Positions 13,914 through 18,933 of a stretch of DNA of 18,933 nucleotides are shown in pieces. The notes below the pieces were generated by a model. It was not told the origin of the DNA and did not search any database. It saw nothing but the letters and a program-made list of their open reading frames with translations. How positions within the stretch are numbered: position 1 is the stretch's first letter; every line of letters starts with the position of its first letter. Source of the stretch: RGIG7213 sp045636245 (GTDB lineage: Bacteria > Bacillota > Clostridia > Oscillospirales > CAG-272); assembly GCA_045636245.1 (NCBI GenBank), contig JAZTXA010000145.1, positions 1-18,933 of the forward strand, in the 5' to 3' direction. The position numbers and the translations under genes were made by a program.

Positions 13914-15086
13914 TTATAATTTTTCTTTTACGTATGCGGTAAATTCTTCGCAGGTAGCACCAGTTGCTCTGCCCGTTACCTTGATACGCTTTTCTTCAAA
14001 CATACAGATGTCAAGCGCGCATGAAAGCTTGTCGGCTTCTGCCTGATATCCTATATGGGAAAGCAGCAAAACAGCGGCACGGAGCATTGAGCAAGGATCG
14101 GCATAGATCGCACGTCCTTCATTTACCATACGTGGTGCCGAACCGTGTATTGCTTCAAACATCGCGTACTTCTTACCGATATTTGCACTTCCCGCAGTAC
14201 CTACACCGCCCTGGAATTCAGCCGCTTCGTCGGTTATGATATCGCCGTAAAGATTGGGAAGCACAAATACTTTGAAATCACCTCTGCGTTTTTCATCAAC
14301 AAGCTTTGCCGACATAATGTCAATGAACCATTCATCTGTGATTATTTCGGGATATTCCTCACCGACTTTTTTCGCAATATTCAAAAACTTACCGTCTGTT
14401 GTCTTTATTATGTTTGCTTTCGTGACAATGGAAACTCTTTCCTTGTTATTTTTTCTTGCATATTCGTAAGCAAGACGTGCAATTCTTTCACAGCCTTCAG
14501 AGGTTGCAACACAGAAATCAACACCGAGGTCTTCCGTTATGTGTACACCTTTGCTTCCGACTGCATATGCACCTTCTGTATTTTCTCTGAAAAACGTCCA
14601 GTCAATTCCCTTGTCGGGTACTTTTACGGGACGGAGATTTGCAAAAAGGTCAAGATTTTTACGCATCGCAACATTTGCGCTTTCAATATTGGGCATGCCG
14701 TCACCCTGATGAGGTGTCGTTGTAGGACCTTTGAGTATAACGTCACATTTATAAAGTTCTTCCATTACATCGTCCGGGATAGCTTTCATATGCTTAATAC
14801 GGTTTTCGATCGTAAGACCTTCAATGTAACGTATTTCAACCTTCCCCTTTGCAATTTCATCTGCAAGTAAAGATTCAAGTACGCTTGCTGCCGCATTTGT
14901 AATAGTGGGGCCTATGCCATCGCCGCCTGTAACACCGATAACTATTTTATCAAGCTTTGTGTAATCAACAAAATCCTTTGATGCGTTTATTTTTTCAACT
15001 CTTGCAAGCTGCTCATACATCAACGCTTTGAATTTTTCAGCCGCATCACTGACGCATGCCTCGTATTTATTTATTATTTCATTCAT
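13914..15086 (-). CDS. icd: Isocitrate dehydrogenase of the isocitrate/isopropylmalate family
   Basis: Oxidative decarboxylation of isocitrate to 2-oxoglutarate, 390 residues. Motifs: GGDGIGP (54-60), FFRENTEGAY (165-174), TKANIIKTTDG (222-232) with K224, NLYGDIITDEAAEFQGG with metal ligands D282 and D286, and IHGSAP (313-318). The substrate loop ESANVAMRKNLDLFANLRP keeps S136, N138, R142 and R152, equivalent to E. coli IDH S113, N115, R119 and R129. This supports isocitrate over isopropylmalate. The positions that separate NADP (Lys-Tyr) from NAD (Asp-Ile) enzymes read R319-M320, so cofactor is unclear. About 45 residues precede the Rossmann-like start, longer than usual. The ATG has GGAGG 8 nt upstream. 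It leads the rex-dnaD-loader operon. Confidence 0.88.
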   Translation of the reverse strand: MNEIINKYEACVSDAAEKFKALMYEQLARVEKINASKDFVDYTKLDKIVIGVTGGDGIGPTITNAAASVLESLLADEIAKGKVEIRYIEGLTIENRIKHMKAIPDDVMEELYKCDVILKGPTTTPHQGDGMPNIESANVAMRKNLDLFANLRPVKVPDKGIDWTFFRENTEGAYAVGSKGVHITEDLGVDFCVATSEGCERIARLAYEYARKNNKERVSIVTKANIIKTTDGKFLNIAKKVGEEYPEIITDEWFIDIMSAKLVDEKRRGDFKVFVLPNLYGDIITDEAAEFQGGVGTAGSANIGKKYAMFEAIHGSAPRMVNEGRAIYADPCSMLRAAVLLLSHIGYQAEADKLSCALDICMFEEKRIKVTGRATGATCEEFTAYVKEKL

Positions 15087-15215
15087 TTTAAGGACCTCCG
15101 ATTAGGAAAAATTCTTTCTAAAATTTTATTTTTTAACCTTCAATTTATTTTTTATTAACATTCGCAAAAGCACATACAAAAAGCACTTCTTTTCGATACT
15201 TTTTTCTTTTGTGCG

Positions 15216-15243
15216 ATTTTACCAAACTCAAAAGTTGTGTAAA
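15216..15243 (-). promoter_or_regulatory. Candidate promoter of the icd-rex-dnaD-loader operon
   Basis: TTTACA (15243-15238), 16-nt spacer, TAAAAT (15221-15216) with an extended -10 TGG directly before it. The leader would be about 120 nt and AT-rich. Confidence 0.55.
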
Positions 15244-15264
15244 AATACAGCTGTTAACTTAAAT

Positions 15265-15357
15265 TAATCCACACATTCCACATACTTTTCCACATTTTCG
15301 ATAGTAAAAGTGGGTAAAGTCAGCCGATTTTACTTGTTTATCCACAAGTTATCCACA
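15265..15357 (+). repeat. Cluster of DnaA-box-like sites
   Basis: Two perfect TTATCCACA boxes (15338-15346 and 15349-15357, 11 bp apart) plus two one-mismatch boxes, TAATCCACA (15265-15273) and TTTTCCACA (15286-15294), and a weaker CATTCCACA (15274-15282), all in the same orientation. DnaA binds TTATNCACA. The cluster begins about 20 bp upstream of the candidate icd promoter. It could be a DnaA-controlled regulatory region, a titration site, or part of an origin. Confidence 0.7.
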
Positions 15358-15410
15358 TTTTTCCTGTATTGAATAAAAACAAGCAGTTATCAAATTAATG
15401 AATATCCGCA

Positions 15411-15441
15411 CCGTTTTTTTACACAAAACGGGATTTTTTTT
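15411..15441 (+). terminator. Intrinsic terminator oriented to the + strand, no + gene upstream
   Basis: Stem CCGTTTT (15411-15417) / AAAACGG (15425-15431), then GA and eight T residues (15434-15441). It is oriented to stop rightward transcripts, yet no + strand gene precedes it. It may shield tsaD from antisense reading or end a small RNA. Confidence 0.55.
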
Positions 15442-15489
15442 ACAATTTGTGCCGTCATTTCGACGAAAATTGTGAACTTTCATTCACAA

Positions 15490-16524
15490 CTATTGACACG
15501 CCTTCGGGCATACCTGCTCGGAAGCTTTTCCATTCAAGGATGTACCTTCAAAATTACCGCTTAAATACTCATATTTTCCTTGTGCTGCAATCATTGCGCC
15601 GTTATCTCCGCACAAAGAAATCGGCGGACAATAGAAGGAAATATTATTTTTTTCACAAAACTGCGACAGCACACGGCGCAGATGTGAGTTTGCGGCAACA
15701 CCGCCCGATATCACGAGCTTTTTGAACTTATATCTTTCGTATGCCATTTCTGTTTTCTTCATAACGGAATCACAGACTGTCTTTGTAAACGAAGCGGCAA
15801 CATCGGCGCGGTTAATTTCCTCACCCTTCATTGTCGCACGGTTTACATAATTTATAACAGCCGTTTTAAGCCCCGAAAAAGAAAAATCAAGTGTGTCATC
15901 TTTTATTGCCGCAAGCGGAAACTTGACGGCATTACAGTCACCCTCGTATGCAAGCCTGTCCATTTCAGCTCCGCAAGGGTAACTCAATCCAAGTACCCTG
16001 CCAGCTTTATCAAACGCCTCACCTATCGCATCATCACGGGTTGTACCGACAGTTATCATATCGTCATAATCCTTAACGTCAATAAGCGATGTGTGACCGC
16101 CAGAAACTACAAACGCAAAAAAAGGAGGTGCGGGTGCATCTTCGAGCAGATAATTAGCCGCAATATGTCCTTTTATATGGTGGACGCTTACAAGCGGAAT
16201 ATCGTTTGCATATGCCAATGATTTTGCGAAATTCACACCAACCAAAAGCGACCCGATAAGTCCCGGACGTGAGGTTACGGCAATACAACCGATATCAGAA
16301 AGTGTAAGCTTCGCCTCATCAAGTGCGGCATATGTAACATTTGAAATAGCTTCAATGTGTGCACGGCTGGCAATTTCAGGTACGACACCGCCGTAAAGCG
16401 CATGCTCACCAACCGAGGAAGCGATAATGTTTGACAGTATTTTATTTTTATTTGTTTCCGCATCCGTAAAGATAACGGATGCGGAGGTTTCATCGCACGA
16501 GCTTTCTATACCAAGTATATACAT
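15490..16524 (-). CDS. tsaD: tRNA N6-threonylcarbamoyladenosine transferase subunit TsaD
   Basis: Catalytic subunit that transfers the threonylcarbamoyl group to A37 of ANN-decoding tRNAs, working with TsaB and TsaE. It is 344 residues, a normal length. Motifs: GIESSCDETS (5-14), the metal-binding HHIKGH (H116, H120), FVVSGGHTSL, DDAIGEAFDKAGR, SFSGLKTA, SGGVAANSHLR and CGDNGAMIA with the metal-ligand Asp. The ATG at 16524 directly follows the rimI stop (TGATTATG) without its own clear ribosome binding site, so translational coupling is likely. A TTG at 16530 would add two residues. tsaB and tsaE, often beside rimI and tsaD, are absent from this window. Confidence 0.96.
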   Translation of the reverse strand: MYILGIESSCDETSASVIFTDAETNKNKILSNIIASSVGEHALYGGVVPEIASRAHIEAISNVTYAALDEAKLTLSDIGCIAVTSRPGLIGSLLVGVNFAKSLAYANDIPLVSVHHIKGHIAANYLLEDAPAPPFFAFVVSGGHTSLIDVKDYDDMITVGTTRDDAIGEAFDKAGRVLGLSYPCGAEMDRLAYEGDCNAVKFPLAAIKDDTLDFSFSGLKTAVINYVNRATMKGEEINRADVAASFTKTVCDSVMKKTEMAYERYKFKKLVISGGVAANSHLRRVLSQFCEKNNISFYCPPISLCGDNGAMIAAQGKYEYLSGNFEGTSLNGKASEQVCPKACQ

Positions 16525-16526
16525 AA

Positions 16527-16988
16527 TCAAACGGAATAGTTCATAAGCACCGCATCATCTGTCGGGTGCGAATAATATCCCGGTCTTTCTCCCACCTTTT
16601 CAAACCCGATCTTCTCATAAAAAGATACAGCGGGGGTATTTTCTTTTCTTACTTCAAGTGTTATGATATCGATATCGTTTTCCTTGGCATATTCAAGAAG
16701 ACGATCAAACAATTTTTCGGCAATTCCCTGGCGTCTGTACTCTTCTTTAACGGCAATATTCATAAGCTGGCCTTCTGTAAGTATATGGTAAATACCTGCA
16801 TATCCGACAATTTCTTCACCGTTCAATGCTGTGATAAATACAGCAAGGGGATTCGAAAGCAACTCAATAAACATTTCCTGTGTCCACGGATCGGTAAAGC
16901 ACTTTTCTTCAAGCTTTGCAATCTCAATTATGTGTGCTCCGTCTAAAGGAACGATTTCAATTTCATTTATACTCGGAGGTTTATCCAT
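16527..16988 (-). CDS. rimI: Ribosomal protein S18 N-alpha-acetyltransferase RimI (GNAT)
   Basis: A 153-residue GNAT acetyltransferase using acetyl-CoA. The acetyl-CoA loop is YRRQGIA (84-90), the conserved LEVRKEN is at 111-117 (E112 fits the catalytic Glu of RimI) and the C-terminus has GYYSHPTDDAVLMNYSV, matching the YY...EDAxxM ending typical of RimI. S18 is the classical target, but clostridial RimI proteins may act on other N-termini. The position directly before tsaD, as in the common tsaB-rimI-tsaD order, supports the name. AAAGG lies 11 nt before the ATG. Confidence 0.9.
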   Translation of the reverse strand: MDKPPSINEIEIVPLDGAHIIEIAKLEEKCFTDPWTQEMFIELLSNPLAVFITALNGEEIVGYAGIYHILTEGQLMNIAVKEEYRRQGIAEKLFDRLLEYAKENDIDIITLEVRKENTPAVSFYEKIGFEKVGERPGYYSHPTDDAVLMNYSV

Positions 16989-17005
16989 TATATTAAAAAC
17001 CTTTC

Positions 17006-17497
17006 TTAATAACCGAATTTACCGCTTATACTGTCATCATTGATTATCCAATCCTTGACATCGTATACGGTATATTCCGTTTTTGTATTTCTCACAATAA
17101 CTTTTGATATTCCTGCATTTATAACCATACGCTTACACATTTGGCAACTGCAGGAATCACTTATGATTTCGCCTGTTTTCCCATCAATCCCCGCAAGATA
17201 CAGGACGGATTCAAGCATTTCGGAACGGGGGGCTGCAATTATCGCATTCGCCTCGGCATGTATTGAACGACACATTTCATATCTTTCCCCTCTCGGTATA
17301 CCGAGCTTATCGCGCATACAGTAACCAAGATCGGAGCAGTTAACACGCCCTCTGGGCGCGCCGTTATATCCTGTTGAAACGATAGTATCGTTTTTCACGA
17401 TTATAGCACCGTATTTGCGGCGCAGACACGTACTTCTTTCAAGTACAGTCTGTGCAATATCAAGATAGTAATTCGCCTTGTTTACACGATCATTCAT
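17006..17497 (-). CDS. Deoxycytidylate (dCMP) deaminase
   Basis: Zinc enzyme that deaminates dCMP to dUMP for dTMP synthesis; 163 residues from the ATG at 17497. Zinc-site residues are H80-A-E82 (E82 the proton shuttle) and C118/C121 in SCQMC. The N-terminal GYNGAPRGRVNCSD stretch (43-56) is typical of ComEB/dCMP deaminases and contains further Cys residues (C54, C60, C76) often present in this family. GAGGG lies 8 nt before the ATG; a GTG start three codons earlier is less likely. It lies between galU (32 nt upstream) and rimI (17 nt downstream). Confidence 0.93.
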   Translation of the reverse strand: MNDRVNKANYYLDIAQTVLERSTCLRRKYGAIIVKNDTIVSTGYNGAPRGRVNCSDLGYCMRDKLGIPRGERYEMCRSIHAEANAIIAAPRSEMLESVLYLAGIDGKTGEIISDSCSCQMCKRMVINAGISKVIVRNTKTEYTVYDVKDWIINDDSISGKFGY

Positions 17498-17529
17498 AAT
17501 CTGCACCCTCTCTTACGAAAAATACTCAA

Positions 17530-18405
17530 TTAAAGCTTGCTTGCAAAATCCTTAAGATATGCCTTAAAGCTTTCACCAAGGGTGGGATGATTTATACCGA
17601 ATTCGATATTTGCCTGCAAAAATCCAAGCTTATCACCCATATCAAATCTCTTGCCTTCATATTCAACAGCGGTCATACCTACTGTTCTTGCAAGCTCCTT
17701 CATGGCATCGGTAAGCTGTATTTCACCGCCGGCACCGGGTGCTGTGTTTGCAAGAATGTCGAATATATCGGGGGTAAGAACAACTCTGCCTAAAATTGAG
17801 AAGTTTGAAAACTTTTCTTCAATCGTTTGAGGCTTCTCTACCATATCGGATACTGCATAGATGTTATTTTCAAGATGCTCTGTTTTAAGTGAGCAATATC
17901 TTTTAACATCTTCGTCACTTACTTCGCATACACCGGCTGTTGCTTTACCGTATTTTTCATACGCATCTATAAGCTGTTTTGTAACAGGTGTTTTATATGA
18001 CATTATATCATCACCGTAAAGAACCGCAAACGGTTCATCACCTACGAAGGATTTAGCGCAGGAAATTGCATGGCCAAGTCCCCTTGTAACCTTCTGACGT
18101 ATAAAATAGATGTTTGCAAGGGAGCATACTTCTTCTATATCGGCAAGCTCTTTTTCCTTCTTTTTCATGCGAAGATTATTGTCATACTCTATTGAATAGT
18201 CAAAATAATCCTCAATAACGCCTTTATTTCTGCCGTTTATGATAAGAATATCTGTAATTCCGGATTCAACAGCTTCTCTTATGAGATACTCCATCGAAGG
18301 ACGGTCAACAATAGGAAGCATCTCCTTAGGAACAGTTCTTGCAATAGGAAGCATTCTTGTACCGAGTCCTGCTGCCGGAATAACCGCTTTTGTAATCTTT
18401 TTCAT
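17530..18405 (-). CDS. galU: UTP-glucose-1-phosphate uridylyltransferase GalU
   Basis: Makes UDP-glucose from UTP and glucose-1-phosphate for cell-surface polysaccharides and glycolipids. It is 291 residues, normal for bacterial GalU. Nucleotide-binding GLGTRMLP is at 13-20, followed by PKEMLPIVDRP, VLYGDD (metal/nucleotide Asp pair), MVEKP, GAGGEIQLTDAM and KRFDMGDKLGFLQANIEF, all in family order. GGCAGG lies upstream of the ATG. It is the first gene of the galU-dCMP deaminase-rimI-tsaD cluster. Its roughly 160-nt leader has GC-rich alternative hairpins. UDP-glucose could feed the glycosyltransferase genes at 4650-7017, but that is only a guess. Confidence 0.95.
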   Translation of the reverse strand: MKKITKAVIPAAGLGTRMLPIARTVPKEMLPIVDRPSMEYLIREAVESGITDILIINGRNKGVIEDYFDYSIEYDNNLRMKKKEKELADIEEVCSLANIYFIRQKVTRGLGHAISCAKSFVGDEPFAVLYGDDIMSYKTPVTKQLIDAYEKYGKATAGVCEVSDEDVKRYCSLKTEHLENNIYAVSDMVEKPQTIEEKFSNFSILGRVVLTPDIFDILANTAPGAGGEIQLTDAMKELARTVGMTAVEYEGKRFDMGDKLGFLQANIEFGINHPTLGESFKAYLKDFASKL

Positions 18406-18452
18406 TTCGTTTTACCTGCCTTTCGTATAAAGAAAAGTATCCACGCCGACAT

Positions 18453-18504
18453 TATGTTTCACTTACAAACAGCGCCGACGCCGCTTTTATCGCAGTGTCG
18501 GCGC
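18453..18504 (-). promoter_or_regulatory. Alternative-hairpin element in the galU leader
   Basis: The leader RNA has one GCGCCGACA-type segment (18504-18496) that can pair either with GUCGGCGC (18479-18472, hairpin A) or with UGUCGGCG (18461-18454, hairpin B). Each is 8 bp, GC-rich and perfect, and the two exclude each other. Hairpin A is followed only by a weak U stretch (CUGUUUGU). It could be an attenuator or a tandem protein-binding repeat. Confidence 0.45.
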
Positions 18505-18569
18505 CTGTATATAAAGTTCAAGCTGCCGAAGTGAGTTTTATATCTGTTAATTTTTTATCAATTGAAATC

Positions 18570-18598
18570 ATTATATATTATATTGTCACATTTTTCAA
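18570..18598 (-). promoter_or_regulatory. Promoter of the galU operon
   Basis: TTGAAA (18598-18593), 17-nt spacer, perfect TATAAT (18575-18570) on the minus strand. The predicted leader to the galU ATG is about 158 nt. Confidence 0.75.
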
Positions 18599-18616
18599 TA
18601 GTTTTTTTAAAAAAAC

Positions 18617-18933
18617 TTATTTTCTTGACTTAATTACCTTAAGTCTGGAAAATTCTTCCCTTTCCTTTTCTTCAAGAACCTCTGTTATGATTTTAATTTG
18701 GGATTTAAATCCCGGAATCACCACATTTTTAATGTAGGCAAAGGTTTCCTGCTCCCCTTTTTCCGCCAGCATGGTCAAAAGGAAGCACAATTCTTTCTGC
18801 AGTCTGGGGTGCATCAGGGTTTTATCCAAGCTCCGCTCATAGTAGGCAAGGGCGGATTTGTCGGTATACTTCTCGCCCTCATAGACCATACAGGCCGCAC
18901 GGCGGTCCATGATCATCTCCGCCAGATAACGGC
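18617..18933 (-). CDS. 3' end of an unrecognised gene, compositionally distinct
   Basis: The frame is open from the window edge to the TAA at 18617, giving about 105 visible C-terminal residues; the 5' end is outside. The visible part is charged and helical-looking (YERSLDKTLMHPRLQKELCFLL, then EVLEEKEREEFSRLKVIKSRK) with no signal, membrane segment or motif I recognise. The terminal 150 bp are about 56% GC by eye count against about 40-45% in galU. Codons such as CTG and GCC are favoured, unlike the CTT-rich neighbours. This suggests foreign origin, for instance the edge of an integrated element. Directly after the stop lies an 18-bp A/T palindrome AGTTTTTTTAAAAAAACT (18600-18617). Confidence 0.6.
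   Translation of the reverse strand, partial: RYLAEMIMDRRAACMVYEGEKYTDKSALAYYERSLDKTLMHPRLQKELCFLLTMLAEKGEQETFAYIKNVVIPGFKSQIKIITEVLEEKEREEFSRLKVIKSRK

Larger units (their letters stand above)
15087..15489. other. Gene-free region with DnaA-box cluster, promoter and orphan terminator
   Basis: About 400 bp without a convincing gene, rich in A/T runs on both flanks. From left to right it holds the icd leader and promoter (to 15243), five same-strand DnaA-box-like sites (15265-15357), a +-strand-oriented terminator (15411-15441) and an inverted repeat at the tsaD stop (15470-15489). I see no tRNA or other structured RNA in it. Confidence 0.7.

Noticed and set aside
14145..14870. Open frame of 241 codons on the + strand, antisense to icd
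   Set aside because: Cys/Phe-rich translation without family motifs, no ribosome binding site, fully inside a well-conserved gene on the other strand.
15087..15489. Firm annotation as the chromosomal oriC
   Set aside because: No dnaA or dnaN nearby, no change of gene strand across the region, and no clear DnaA-trio run; kept only as a DnaA-box cluster.
1..18933. CRISPR array, tRNA or rRNA gene
   Set aside because: No regularly spaced repeats, cloverleaf-like sequence or rRNA core motif was seen on either strand.

Overview
The window looks like chromosomal DNA of a low-to-moderate-GC Firmicute of class Clostridia, most likely a gut Oscillospirales/Ruminococcaceae relative (for example near [Eubacterium] siraeum). 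The basis is strong AGGAGG ribosome binding sites, TTGACA/TATAAT-type promoters, a DnaD plus DnaI-like helicase-loader pair, a clostridial-type Rex, a CdaR/PucR-type regulator beside ftsEX, and a tetrahydrofolate (THF) riboswitch whose core resembles the E. siraeum aptamer as I remember it. The taxonomic placement is inference. Gene density is high, and only two genes (8387-11188) lie on the + strand.

Layout. 1-3044 (minus): cdaR-like regulator, ftsE and the 5' part of ftsX. 3206-4515 (minus): an XRE-cupin regulator coupled to rsmE, with a clear promoter, a 23-bp palindrome and an upstream terminator. 4650-7017 (minus): a GT2 polyprenyl-phosphate glycosyltransferase and a GT-C-like membrane protein. 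7178-8183 (minus): a FolT-like ECF S-component behind a THF riboswitch and its terminator. 8325-11232 (plus): an MBOAT O-acyltransferase and a DHHW (AlgJ/AlgX-like) protein, closed by a bidirectional terminator. 11240-15086 (minus): isocitrate dehydrogenase, Rex, DnaD and a DnaI/DnaC-like loader in one apparent operon. 15087-15489 is a 400-bp gene-free region with five same-strand DnaA-box-like sites. 15490-18598 (minus): galU, dCMP deaminase, rimI and tsaD. 18617-18933 is the 3' end of an unrecognised gene with higher GC and different codon use.

Most window content is housekeeping. The parts most worth a second look are: (1) an FtsX whose extracellular loop is hugely expanded, with an inserted beta-rich domain resembling LolA/DUF6612-type lipoprotein folds and a Ser/Thr/Asp/Gln-rich linker; (2) a DnaA-box cluster upstream of the operon that carries dnaD and the helicase loader together with a redox sensor and a TCA enzyme; (3) a Rex whose nucleotide-binding signature is altered at two key positions; (4) a THF riboswitch with an extra hairpin inserted in a conserved junction, controlling a FolT-like protein with two extra membrane helices; (5) a galU leader with mutually exclusive GC-rich hairpins.

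All calls come from reading the sequence by eye. No database or folding program was run.
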